NCBI GenBank assembly: GCA_004352715.1
Contig: SCFE01000090.1
Coordinates: 101,113 to 165,112 of the forward strand
Direction: 5' to 3'
Length of the DNA stretch: 64,000 nt
Source: Hofstenia miamia
Lineage: Eukaryota > Xenacoelomorpha > Acoela
In this document: piece after piece, positions 35,381-46,565 of the stretch
How positions within the stretch are numbered: position 1 is the stretch's first letter
How the letters are laid out: each line of letters starts with the position of its first letter
Notes under the pieces: model-generated
The model's database searches: none
What the model was told of the DNA's origin: nothing
Seen by the model: the letters and a program-made list of their open reading frames with translations, nothing else
Made by a program: the position numbers and the translations under genes

Positions 35381-36960
35381 TTTATCTTGTAATGGGACTC
35401 CCACTCAGGGTCTTCCCTGTGTGAGCATTAGCAGCCTGAACATTGCTCCTCACACTGTTGGAATACATTCTATTGCTTCTCCCTTGTCAATTTGATCCTT
35501 ACTTCATTCACCCATGGACATTGCCAACTCCAAACCCTCAGAACACTGAAATTGATCAACTTTGCACTGTGTTGACCAAAGAAACTAGTTGACACCTTGC
35601 TTGTGAGCAATACCTAGATTTGCTTCAAGCTGAAATGCAAGAGCCTGCCCAAGATACCCAACTGAGGGAGCATTGTTACATTGATATGATTAATGCTCTG
35701 GAGATCCAACTTCAGACCTTGGCAATGCCTCTGCCTACTTCTCTTCTGTGCCAGAGCAGCTGCCTCATTCATTACCTCCCCAGTCAAGCCCTTGTGCATA
35801 TATCACTCACAGTGTTCTACAGGATTTGTTGGACAATTTTTCTGAACATCTTTCAGAACAAATCCCTGAAATGATTTCTGCTTGCCTTCTGAGCAGCCCC
35901 ATTGTCTCCACTTCCACACCATTTACACTGAAATTCATTACCCCTGTTACCTCTTTCACAGCTGAAGAGCACACCTTCATGCAGTCAGTTTTGACTCAGG
36001 TTCCCAAGCTAACCATGATTGCTGCTCCAATTTCGTCTGTGCTGAGTGCAACTGTTTCACCTCCTGCACCTGTAAACAACTGTGTTACCCCTACTGGTGT
36101 GACTCCAACTACTCCACCACAGTCATGCAATTTTTCCACATCTGCTCTTAAGAGCAGCCCTCACTTCACTCAATCAATCCTACTCATGACTGCTGCTGGA
36201 GCCAATACTTGTTTAATATTCATTCAATATTACCAAAATTCATTTGAAAGATTGACAAAATTTCTCAATCTTTTGAAGAATGGTTCTTTCTCTTAGAGTT
36301 AACCATGTGGCAGTACAAAGCTAGTCAAGATGCTGCTGTCACTTAATTCCCCACCTACCTTCAAAGTATTGCATACAATTAGTACATGATGTTAGATCAA
36401 GATGTGAAGACTAGTTATCTGCTTCTTATTGGATATTTCAAGGATGATTACAAGGCCCCCCATATCAAATATCAGTACAAAACACTACTTTGTGATCTCT
36501 CATTCAAGAAAGGTGATGACATTTGCACATACATCACACAAGTAGAAAGGCTGTTTTGTTTAAGTAAGCTCACCCCTGAGTATTCAAAGCACAATCATTT
36601 TTCATACATCTGCCTGGGCTTCTTGCCTAACATTCAAAGTTGCTTGAGCTCAATTGTGACCCTGAGGACAATCTCAGTATAATTATCCACAAGGCCATAA
36701 GCATCATATACATGCTGCACAATACTACTCATATTGGTAAGGATGCTGGAGACCTAAAAGCTGATTCTTCTTCACCAAAGTTGCTTCCACTGTGAAAATA
36801 GAACTCAAGTGTACTAGTTGTTTCCATTGCAGTCAGTAAGGGCACACTAAACCTCAGTGCCAAGCAGTTATTCATCTAGTTGCTGATGGTGTAGGTTTCA
36901 TCATCAATGAAACCTGGAGACCAAGAATGTTCTCTCAAGTCACCTGTTGGCTTAACTACC
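35380..36960 (+). pseudogene. E2 gag
   Basis: The N-terminus lies near 35390 (NGTPTQG-like, matching E1's start). A Gln/Leu-rich coiled segment follows (35620-35800), then a Pro/Thr/Ser-rich linker (36040-36130, PPAPVNNCVTPTGVTP). The capsid core is at 36386-36682: SYLLLIGYFKDDYKAPHIKY, KTLLCDLSFKKGDDICTY and TQVERLFCLSKLTPEYSK. A degraded zinc knuckle, about 36815-36865, reads CFHCSQ-stop-GHTKPQC. Gag would assemble cytoplasmic particles. Several stops interrupt it. Confidence 0.8.
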
Positions 36961-36999
36961 CAGAGCACTGCCTCATAGAAAATGTGCACACAATGTTCT

Positions 37000-37800
37000 G
37001 GTAATCACTTTGCTGTTGTGTACTAACATAATCCCAATCCATATAAATGGATCCCTGGTAAATGTCACTATTGATACTGGGGCCTCAGCCTTGATTATCA
37101 GTGACTCCTGTTGCTCTAGGCTGTGTCTGTCATGGAGTGACCTACAGCCATCTACTGTGCATCTGCTGGATGCCTCTGGAAATTCCCTCTCACTCAAAGA
37201 TCACATACCAAACCTAGAGTTATGCATTTGGCAGGAGCTATTCATTGTTGATCTAATCATCATTGATACTTGCAGTCAACTGCTTTGATATGACATAATC
37301 TTGGGAAATGATTTTCTCAAGCAGAATTTGTGCATTATCAATTATGGAAATAACACCATCTCCATCAGAGAAAGCAAATGTCAGCAAGAGCTTACCACTG
37401 TCCGCAGCCAAGATATCTCTTTGAGCTTTTCTGAACATGTGGTTGTGGAGCCTCATCATTGGTGACGTGTTCCTGTCACCACCAACTCCACTTATACAAA
37501 AGATGTTTTGATTTCTGGATTTAAGGGAATAAGTAAAAACACTTTTGTGGAATTAACTTCTCCCCTGATCTCTGTCTTGTCTCTAAAGGAAAAACATGTG
37601 TTACTGTTCTAAATAGTTCTGATTCTTTGGTTAAAATAGATCTGTCTCAACTAAGGCTTGTTGCAACTCCAGTTTGCCTGGAATTCCAGGCTGCCACCTG
37701 CTCACCAATCATAATGGCCATCCATGACCTGGCAGAGCTGAGTGAAAACATTCAAATCCCTCTGTCAATGAGCAGATGCATCCACATCTTAGTGCTCAGG
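37000..37800 (+). pseudogene. E2 aspartic protease and spacer
   Basis: IPIHINGSLVNVTIDTGASA (active-site DTGA, about 37064-37090) is followed by PSTVHLLDASGN and, after one stop, DIILGNDFLKQNLCIINY, the second conserved protease motif. The spacer 37500-37800 aligns with that of E1. The active-site residues are present; a stop at about 37288 breaks it. Confidence 0.82.
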
Positions 37801-37808
37801 AGTGAAAG

Positions 37809-39113
37809 TTGCTTTCCCATCTGCTCCAACAGCATTATGAGGTCTTTAATTATGGCTTGATCAGCATTGGCCAGGCCATTGGAGAACAGCATTCCATTAT
37901 AACCAAGAATGATCATCCAATTTGCCTGCCTGTCAGAAGAGTACAAAAAAACCTTTGGGAAGAGTATGAAAAGATCTTAAGTTACCTCATAGAAAGTGGC
38001 ATTATCCAAGCTAGCAATAGCCCCTACATGGCTCCCACTGTCTTTACATTGAGGATCTCCTTTACAAAGCTAGTTGATACAAGGTATTCAGCTGCCTTGA
38101 CCTGTGCAAGGCTTACTGGCAGGTGCCAATGAAGCCCTCTGATATTTGAAGACTGCCTTTATAACTCACTAAAGCCTCTTCAAGTGGAAGTATATGGCTT
38201 TTGGGCTCTGCAATGCCCCTGCAAACTTATGGATGATATTCTCATTGCTGGTAACACTTTCTCTGAGCATCTGGAAAGGTTTGGATGCACCCTCAGCTTG
38301 TTATATGAGTATGGCCTTCAAGTCAATTGGAATAAGTGTTCTCTGTTACAGCCTCATGTCACCTTTCTCAGAAGAATTCTAGAAACTGGTCATATCTCCA
38401 TCAAGAACAATGTGAAAGACCATCTCTATAAAATCAGAACTCCCTGTTTTTGTAAGGACATGCAATGCCTTATGGGATTCTTGAATTACTATGGCACCTT
38501 CATCTTGGAATTAGCTAACAAAACAAAGCACATCTCCAATCTTCTGTGGTGCAATGTTGAATTTAAATGGAGCTGGGTTGAGCAGGAAGAACTTGACAAT
38601 GTTAAGAAAGAACTTAGGAGAATTCCCAGCTTAAACACACTGGACTACTCAAAGGAATTCCTTATCAACTGTGACGCTAGCTTCATTGCTATCAGTGGCT
38701 TGCTCAGTCAGATGATCAATGGGAAGGAGAGCCCCATCCAATATTTCAACCATAAGCTCCAAAATGCTGAGGTAAATTATGGTGTGACCAAGTCAGAAAA
38801 TGCTGTTCAGGTTCTTAAGTTTGGGCCCATGGAGTGCCTAATTTCATATCATGGCCCCCAGTTCAAAAACCACTGTATGGAAACCTTGATGAAGGAGCTT
38901 GAGATACTCCATGAGTTCACCATTGCATATCACCCACAGTCCAATGGAGTTGTCAAAAGACTCAACTGCACTGTTATCAAACTAATCTGGGTTGCCCTCA
39001 CCCAAGCAGCTGGCAGAAATTGGAAATGTGTCATTGAGGCAGTAGAGTATTTCTATAACACTGCTGTGCATACCACTACTAAGGTCAGCCCATTTAAGGC
39101 CATGTTTGGCTGA
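37809..39113 (+). pseudogene. E2 RT-RNase H-integrase with deletions and an in-frame RNase H/integrase fusion
   Basis: 37809-38132 holds the RT N-terminus (KILSYLIESGIIQASNSPYM), then a deletion removes the fingers and motif A. 38184-39113 is one 309-residue open frame: MDDILIAGNTFSEHLE (motif C remnant), MGFLNYYGTFILELANKT, INCDASFIAISGLLSQM (RNase H Asp), NYGVTKSE, then an abrupt jump to FGPMECLISYHGPQFKN of integrase, AYHPQSNGVVKRLNCT and VEYFYNTAVHTTTKVSPFKA. About 1 kb present in E1 (rest of RNase H, zinc finger, first core Asp) is missing at the jump. In the surviving core the catalytic Asp and Glu positions read Tyr/His and Lys, so the protein is inert. Confidence 0.85.
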
Positions 39114-39740
39114 GAGGCAAGTATGCCCCTTTCTATTATGTTTCCAGATTATAACAAACCCACATTAGAGAATTTTGTAAATCATATGTTACATGAATTT
39201 CAAGAAGTACACCTAACTATCTGTCAGAACACTAATCAATCTGTTATCTGCCAATGGTGAAATTTCAATCACAAACTGTATGGTGAGCCTAACAAGGTTG
39301 GTGACAAGGTTTTCGCATATTTTCCTCACCAGATTACCAACACAAATCAAGTGAAGAAACGCACTACCAATTGGCAGAGTCTGTTTACCATTACAAAGGT
39401 GTTAGATCACCATTAATATCTATTAAATAATGAGAGAGTCACACATTTCCAACAACTCAAATGAACTGTTAAAGATATTAGCAATGTTGTCATTAACCCT
39501 AATGGTGAATTTTCACTTGTTGATGACAGAGGGTGCATGAACTTGAGAATTATACTAACCTCACCAAGTGTGAGGAAAACCTCACCAAGTGTGAGGAAGA
39601 CAACCTCTCTGAGGTCAAGTATGACAATAACCTTGGTAATGATAACAACATTACTGCTACTCATATTTTGCCTAGACATAGAGTTAGGGACCAAGAGTAT
39701 TTAGATCACTTAAATACCCAAGATTGGGAACTTAATTAAT
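39114..39740 (+). pseudogene. E2 integrase C-terminal region
   Basis: Continues from the core after a stop. GDKVFAYFPHQI-type sequence, then NEDNLSEVKYDNNLGND and ATHILPRHRVRDQEYLDHLN, aligns with the E1 tail (27597-27190). A 21-bp in-frame duplication, CTCACCAAGTGTGAGGAAAAC/GAC, is present here (about 39560-39600) but not in the second copy. Confidence 0.75.
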
Positions 39741-41660
39741 CTTTATGTTTAGGAACCAAGCTATATCAGATGAAATGAACCAAGAACCAGCCACCCACAA
39801 GAAGACGAGTGAGGTGAAGACATAACCCCATGATGAACAGAGCCAAGATGACACCCCTCATCAAGAAGAGGAGAGTGTATCCCACAAGATAGGAAGGTAG
39901 CAGACCACACGACTACTTGGGGCCCAAATAGCCCCTCAGGAGTGGACCTAGGAGAACTACTTGGGGCGCCAAATATCCCCTTGAGAGTGCCTTTTGCTGG
40001 ATTAAGTACTAACATTCAAATGCCTCATAGTGACTCAATAACCCCCTCTAGTCCCAGCCCTTCATCACTTGCCTCTACCAGTGTTAGGTCCCAGAGAAAC
40101 AAAGAACAGCAACATAAGATCTCTAAGGTAGGAGACAAAAATTTACATTTATACTTTATCACAACCCCTAAGGCAATTAGTTTTGTACACAACAACTTAT
40201 TGGAGGAAACTAAGATCAAATTACACTGGATGTACAACACCAAGAATCTCACTTGTGCAGTGGACTTCATTCCCTTTGTCATTGATGCATAATGTAGACC
40301 AAAGATCAATAGCATCATATGCTACAACTCCAAAGTGCATGGAGGATTAAAGTGACCATACTGGCAAAGTATGGTCCACACCATGTTTGATGAAGATTTT
40401 AGTTTAACACACTTGTGCCAGCTACTTAACAACAAGTGTGCTATTCAGAAATTTGAGAATTTTNACATTAGAGAATTTTGTAAATCATATGTTACATGAA
40501 TTTCAAGAAGTACACCTAACTATCTGTCAGAACACTAATCAATCTGTTATCTGCCAATGGTGAAATTTCAATCACAAACTGTATGGTGAGCCTAACAAGG
40601 TTGGTGACAAGGTTTTCGCATATTTTCCTCACCAGATTACCAACACAAATCAAGTGAAGAAACGCACTACCAATTGGCAGAGTCTGTTTACCATTACAAA
40701 GGTGTTAGATCACCATTAATATCTATTAAATAATGAGAGAGTCACACATTTCCAACAACTCAAATGAACTGTTAAAGATATTAGCAATGTTGTCATTAAC
40801 CCTAATGGTGAATTTTCACTTGTTGATGACAGAGTGCATGAACTTGAGAATTATACTAACCTCACCAAGTGTGAGGAAGACAACCTCTCTGAGGTCAAGT
40901 ATGACAATAACCTTGGTAATGATAACAACATTACCGCTACTCATATTTTGCCTAGACATAGAGTTAGGGACCAAGAGTATTTAAATCACTTAAATACCCA
41001 AGATTGGGAACTTAATTAATATTTATGTTTGGGAACCAAGCTATATCAGATGAAATGAACCAAGAACCAGCCACCCACAAGAAGATGAGTGAGGTGAAGA
41101 CATAACCCCTTGATGAACAGAGCTGAGATGACACCCCTCATTGAGCAGAGGAGAGTGTATCCTGCAAGAGAGGAAGGATGCAGGAGGACTCAGGTAGCCA
41201 AATAGCCCCTCAGGAGTGGACCTCAGATGACTACTTGGGGCGCCAAATAGCCCCTTGGGAATCTGAGGAGTCAAGTAAGTACAGAGTGCCTTTTGCTAAC
41301 TTAAGTACTAACATTAAAATGCCTCACAGTAAGATCTCTAAGGTAGGTGACAAAACTTTACATTCATACTTTATCACAACCCCCAAGGCAGTTAGTTTTG
41401 TATATGACAACTTATCAGAGGAGATGAAGAACAAATTTCACACAAAAACCTCATGTGTGCAGTGTATGTCATTCCCTTTGTCATCAATGCAGAGCATAGA
41501 CCCAAGATCAATACCATCATATGCTACTACTCCAAAATGCACAGAGGATTAAAGTGACCATATTGGTGAAGTACAGTCCATACCATGTTCAATGAGGATT
41601 TTGATTTAACAAACCTGTGCCAGCTACTTAACAACAAGTGTGCCATCCAGAAATTTGAGT
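39162..41660 (+). repeat. ~1.25-kb direct duplication around a single N in E2
   Basis: 39162-40463 and 40465-41660 are near-identical direct copies of the integrase tail and start of ORF3, meeting at N 40464. They differ by substitutions and several indels (the 21-bp repeat, and about 70 bp around 40040-40110). They are more likely two alleles placed in tandem by the assembler than a real tandem duplication, though the differences leave both open. Confidence 0.75.
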
Positions 41661-42825
41661 GCATCAACATTGATTTTGAAAATTTACTCATTGTGTACTT
41701 TTTCCAAGTTGGTGAAGTCAACCAGCCCAAGGTAATGGAGAAAATCAAAATAGCATACAGGCTAGCAAAAGTTGAGAACATTTGTCTGGTAATGTTTGTC
41801 AAAGAAGAATATCAAAATGAAATACCTGAGGAAGTCGTCAACCTCCACTTTACCATGGAAAATTTCACAATCCTCTACACTCACTACTATTGTTGCTAGA
41901 CAACATCAAAGACCATCCAGACAAACACAACTTGCTGTGTATTCTGCCACCATGTATAATGACCCCACTCATCTTACCATCATGGTGTGTCAAGAAGGGG
42001 CAAAGGAAAGTCTCTGCTCACCTCTCCAACTCCATCAATTACGTCTCCTCCACTGTGGCCAAGATCAACAAAGCAATGCAGACACAGGGGTATAAAGATA
42101 CCAGAGACACCCTGCTCAAGGGTGGGAACCTGGAACACATTTACATTGATGGTAAGCTCACAATTAAGGACATTTTCCAGAAGGGACAACTGATCTCCAC
42201 TCAGTTAACAAAAATTCATAACAAGATCACAAAGCTGGACCTCTGTGTTCTTATTTTGTTTCAGGCATCTGGTGACTTGATGTGGATAAACAACAGTGAA
42301 ACCCTCACTCAATACTACAACATCACAAAGCAAATTGTCTTTATCACTATGCTGTGAGCAGAGGTTACTGATCCAGAGGAGATGATGCTACAGCAAGACA
42401 ACAAATATTGCTCTCTGTTTATGGATCATGCCACGCACATGGGATTGCTAAGAGAGATCTTCATCTACTTCTATTCCAACACCCAGATCAGCCCCAATGA
42501 TGCCCACACTTAGGACACAGATGTGCTCATGACTCTCATGATAGTGCTGAAAGGCCTTTGTCTTTATGAGAGGTTTTATGACACTTTTACATGGAGGCTA
42601 AACAACTTAAGAAGAAATTGCCTGATCAGTGCCTGTTTACCTGAGATTGAGTTCTTCTGCTTGAGGAGTGAAGAAGTTACACAGGGGGAGACTCTTATGC
42701 AAATTACCTGGCGACCTAGATACACTGAAGTTAAGTCATGGGATGACATCCTAACTTCAGAAATGATTGAGGAGATGCAAAAGCTCCTGTCTGGTCCCAC
42801 AGTAAAACTCCTACAACAAATTTAA
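39741..42825 (+). pseudogene. E2 third ORF after integrase, unknown function
   Basis: Homologue of the E1 third ORF. Traces: MNQEPATHKKTSEVKT (39770), then LHSYFITTPKAVSFVYDNL (41355), FNEDFDLTNLCQLLNNKCAI (41588), EKIKIAYRLAKVENICLVMF (41742), LHFTMENFTILY (41850), HLSNSINYVSSTVAKINKAM (42020) and EHIYIDGKLTIKDIFQKGQ (42130). An extra C-terminal part missing in E1 (42240-42825) contains LKGLCLYERFYDTFTW and SGPTVKLLQQI, ending just before the purine tract. Relative to E1 it lacks about 1.9 kb between FTILY and the HLS(N/D) segment. No recognised domain, no hydrophobic membrane span. Combining both copies suggests an original product near 1,000 residues or more. Confidence 0.65.
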
Positions 42826-42841
42826 CCAGCAATAGAGGGTG

Positions 42842-43356
42842 TGTAGAGTCACTCAGGCCCACTTTTTTGAACTTATTATTTTTGGCACTCTGAAATGGTG
42901 TTGCATCTTTTTGATGTTTTGATTCCTTGATTCATTGCTATTTATTTGTATCAATTTCTGTTAATCAATTATTTAAATTTTGAGTGTAGTTATTTGATAG
43001 TGTTAGTATTTGTCCCCTTGATTTGAATTACGTGTGATTGCTCATTTTAACATTGTGAGGGAAATTGTGCTTTGAAACTGTAAACATGTCAGGTAATAAG
43101 TTACAAATTTTTGCAATAAATATCTGAGTCACTGTAGCAACAATATGGGAGAAACTGCACTGGGTCTGGGGCAACAAATTGCTCCTTAACAGTGACAGCC
43201 TGAATTGTGGCTGCTTTAGGTTATGATTATGTGTAGGGAATAATATCTTTTATTTGATCTGTTCATACATGCTATGGTAGACTTTGCAACCTTTGATCTA
43301 AACTCTTGAGTTACTCAGTACCACTATAGTAGCCAGAGCTCCCCTGTAATTCTACA
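42842..43356 (+). repeat. E2 3' LTR (about 515 bp, internally deleted)
   Basis: Begins TGTAGAGTCACTCAGG after the purine tract AGAGGGTG and ends TAATTCTACA, followed by the ATAT duplication. It keeps a middle segment (about 43140-43250) that the 5' LTR has lost, and vice versa, so the two LTRs decayed by different deletions. Confidence 0.85.
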
Positions 43357-43360
43357 ATAT

Positions 43361-44573
43361 AGGTCTGAACATTGTCTCCTTTCTTGAAGGAGAGATCACA
43401 TAAGAGAGTCTTATATTGATGCTTGATGTGAGGAGCACAATAGTGGTATTCAAAGTGACCAATAAGTAACTGGTAATTAGTCTTGACTTTGCTATCCAGC
43501 ATCATATACTGATTGTAGGCAAGGCCTTGCAAGTACATTGGAAACTAGGCAATGGTGTAGTCTTGCATGGCATTATACTGCTTTATAGCTAGCTTGAATA
43601 AGAACAGAAACTTGTCAGATGACTAGAAAATCTCATCAATTTTTCCTGTAAATTTTTGTAATACAGTGTCAGTTGAATTTGCTTGTCCAGTTTAAGTTGC
43701 TTCAAGAGCAAGGATCAACTGGGTGAACTGTGGCCAATGTGTTGTCGTGGACCTGATAGGATCACCTGAATGCTGAGGAGTCACTGATACTGAAATGGTA
43801 TGCATGACTGAGGTATTTACTGGTGCTGGAGGTGAAATAGTCACACTCACAATACACAGACTTGGAGTAGCAACTGTAGTTAATGTGAATACCTGCATCA
43901 AAGCAGACTGTTTAAAAGTAGGAGCTCCAGTTGTAAACAAAGTAGCTGGAGTTACAAATTGGTTCGTCAATGGGGAGACAGGAGGCAAACTTGGGGTGCT
44001 TGGAAGGTGTGCCAAAATCATCTGTGCAATGGCTTCTGTGAGTCAGGCAGAAAAAGCATTTAAAGCATCATCTAACAAATCATGAGTTACATACTCAGGG
44101 TTCACAGAAGGGAGTGAGGTAAGATGAGATTGGTGGTCTCCAATAGAATCAACTGTGGAGGTGCAGACAGTGATGGCATAGTGAGATTCTGAACTTGTAG
44201 TTCCAGAGAAGTAATAGCAAAGCATCATTGGCTTGTTGCTGTAACTCAGATCACAGAGAATTAATTTGCTGTTCACAAACAAGTTACATAGAGGTTTGCT
44301 GGGCAAGGGCCTCCCTAAGCCTTTTGGTCTCTGTCACTTGCTGTTCAGGGGGTGGTGACATATCACAAAAGAGAAAGGGATTGGATGGAGCAGTAGTGGT
44401 ATTGAGTACACTTTGGGAGATCACAGGGAGTGATTAAGTAAGTAGAAGATGTGAAGTAGTATTAACAAGAGTTAAAGTTCCATCAATACAAGGGGTAGCA
44501 TTCAGGCTACCAACACTTGCACAGGGGAAGCTCCAAGAGGGAGTCCCATTATGAGATAAATCATCAAATTCCA
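43361..44573 (-). pseudogene. E1 gag, N-terminal part
   Basis: Minus-strand start near 44573 (MEFDDLSHNGTPSWSF). It is followed by a Gln/Glu/Leu-rich coiled part (PPPEQQVTETKRLREALAQQ, 44360-44300), a Pro/Thr/Ser linker (44021-43692, PPAPVNTSVMHTISVSVTP) and the capsid core (43538-43365, NYQLLIGHFEYHYCAPHIKH and LSFKKGDNVQTYI). It stops exactly at the E2 duplication; the next residues (TQVKRLF...) are at 34003. Several stops and frameshifts. Confidence 0.82.
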
Positions 44574-45099
44574 TGATAACAAGAACAAGAAAAAATACAA
44601 GAGAAAAATTCCAAAAACAATTCCAAACAAATTTGAGGGTACACTCTAAAGGAGTCTAGAGAAACAAAATGAACTCAGTAAGCAGCACAGTATAGGGTAT
44701 AGTAATAAATCCAAATACTAGAAGAAAGAAACAACAACAAAGTAACCACCAAAATGAGCTTAAGATGGCATCAGAGTTCAGTGACAGCTCTAGAAATACC
44801 AGCTTCACTGTATAGAATCACCTGAAATTCAGGTGTGAACACAGGTTATGTGACTGGAGTACATCTCCAAACATCACTCCATCTGCTAAAATGCAACAAG
44901 ATTGCATGAGGTTGACTATGTAGCTCAACTGACACTTCTAAGGGCTAGATCACATCATGTCACCATGTATTGTGGCCAAAAAATGATGATAATGTGTAGG
45001 GAAGCTCTAGGGTCTTCATAGAAGGGAGTGACAATATGGCCCAAACTTAAAATCTCCAATTAGAACTCCCTGAAGTTCGAGATCATGCCAGGGTCATCA
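44574..45099 (-). other. E1 leader with candidate primer-binding site
   Basis: Immediately inside the 5' LTR the minus strand reads GATGACCCTGGCATGATCTC, the same as E3. The following leader has no long ORF. The tRNA primer could not be identified from the sequence. Confidence 0.5.
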
Positions 45100-46037
45100 T
45101 ATAGAATCATGGGGGTGCTCTGACAACTTCAGTTGTACTAAGAAATTTAATTAACAGGTAGAAGGTTGCAAAGGCTACCATCATAGAGAGTGACCCACAT
45201 TCCAACAGAAACAGAACATTGGTAGTTTGCCAGTTCAATAAAGATACAGAAAAATAGTTCACCAAGAATTATCCTCCAATAGCAACCAATTCTCATGGCA
45301 TCACGCCAAAGCAGCATCCTTGAATTGATCCAAGCTTGCCAAGGTGCTAATAGTGTGTTTCTAGTTCTTAATTTCTAGCTCAATTAAAACAGATCTCAAT
45401 TGTTCTTATTTCCTCAGCCTATGTAAATAAATAATATATATCACATGTAATTACAATGAATTTGCATTCACCAGTGGTATTTTATCATCACAGTGTAAAT
45501 TATTAAGTACAATGTATGAATAGAAATGATAGAATAAAGTTGTTATTTCCCTATACTTAATTGTAACCATAACCTAATGCAGTACCACAATTTGGGCTGC
45601 CAACTGTTAGAGAGTGTGTTGTCACCCTAGACACAGTGGAGTAACTCCCAAATTATTGCTGGAACTTAAGCAATTATTATTTCACAACAATGCATAGATG
45701 AATATAAAAGGGTTAGCTTAATAATAAAATCAAAAATGATCAAATATGATTGAAGTTAGACAAATTATATTGTGTTGTTCACTCTCAAGTATTTATAACA
45801 ATCAAGTAATTATTACCTGTTCAGGCTTTACAAATTTTACATTAGAGTTCCCTAGCAAAATTAAAGAGCAATAGCACATTCAACTAAAACAAGGGGACAA
45901 AAAATTCTAATTTTATATAACTGCACTAGAAAAACTTGATAGTGAAAATCACAATGTCATGATGACATGATGACATAACTAACTAATCTAACTAATTATA
46001 AGGCAGTATTTAGCACTAACCAAATTGAAAATATGAT
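45100..46037 (-). repeat. E1 5' LTR (outer ~30 bp lost)
   Basis: Near-identical over most of its length to 22945-23906. Its inner end reads TATAGAATCATGGGGGTGC. Similarity ends near 46037, about 30 bp short of the expected TGTAGAG terminus, so the outer edge and target duplication have been deleted. Confidence 0.88.
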
Positions 46038-46565
46038 ATTTGTACCTTTTTCTTATAGCAATAAATTGCTTTTGGTGTATTATAACATTTTTTGGTGCAA
46101 AAACAAAATTCTGTTGTTGTTTGGTTTTATTATTAATTAAATCAAGATAAAATATAATAGAGGCTTGCTTTCCTTTGTAATTGCTTAAACATTTTGGCTA
46201 TGCCTTTTGTTTTCATCTATTTTATATTGCAGTAGAGACTGATTTTTTTGGGTATTCAATTACATTTTTGGGCATTCTTTTTATATATTTTATTAGATAT
46301 TTTCTATGTATTTTATCTGATCTTTTTCTATATGGAAATATGTTTCTATATTTCTTTTGAAAATTTTCTATCTTCATTTTTTAGTAAATGCTATTTAAAA
46401 TATTTTGCCATCTTGCTATATATGTAAAAGAGGAAAAATATATTTATTATTTTGTGAATTAATCAGTTTACAAAAGAAGTAATTAAGTATGTAACAAATA
46501 ACATTGAAATACAAAAATTTATTTTATCCTAAGTTAAACCCTTTAATTCTCAAATTAATTCCTAA
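46038..46565. other. AT-rich stretch, no gene
   Basis: Between the truncated LTR and repeat X copy B. Low-complexity T-rich runs; nothing recognisable. Confidence 0.5.

Larger units (their letters stand above)
34008..43356 (+). mobile_element. Ty3/gypsy LTR retrotransposon E2, inserted in E1 gag
   Basis: 5' LTR 34008-34823, gag, protease, RT-RNase H-integrase (with internal deletions), ORF3, purine tract, 3' LTR 42842-43356. It is flanked by ATAT at 34004-34007 and 43357-43360, which is one copy of an E1 gag sequence duplicated on insertion. Its proteins are close relatives of E1's, so the two belong to one family. It is in the opposite orientation to E1. All ORFs are damaged. Confidence 0.88.
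22945..46037 (-). mobile_element. Ty3/gypsy LTR retrotransposon E1 (interrupted by three insertions)
   Basis: Minus strand: 5' LTR 46037-45100, leader, gag (44573-43361), then [E2 inserted], gag continued (34003-33773), [Tc1/mariner-like inserted], gag zinc knuckle (32330-32200), [repeat R inserted], protease, RT, RNase H, integrase, an unknown third ORF, polypurine tract and 3' LTR 23906-22945. PR-RT-RH-IN order defines Ty3/gypsy. Gag codons on the two sides of E2 join exactly (...QTYI / TQVKRLF...), proving one element. Removing the insertions leaves about 11-12 kb, long for the group because of ORF3. All genes are broken. Confidence 0.85.

Noticed and set aside
34986-35424. Hydrophobic plus-strand ORFs (73 and 104 codons) considered as a membrane protein or env-like product
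   Set aside because: They sit in the leader of E2 upstream of gag and are Leu/Phe-rich from T-rich DNA; the E1 leader has no counterpart.
45060-45099. Naming the tRNA primer from the TGGCATGATCTCGAAC site
   Set aside because: The site is conserved among E1, E2 and E3, but its complement does not fit a normal tRNA acceptor/T-arm layout well enough to name one.
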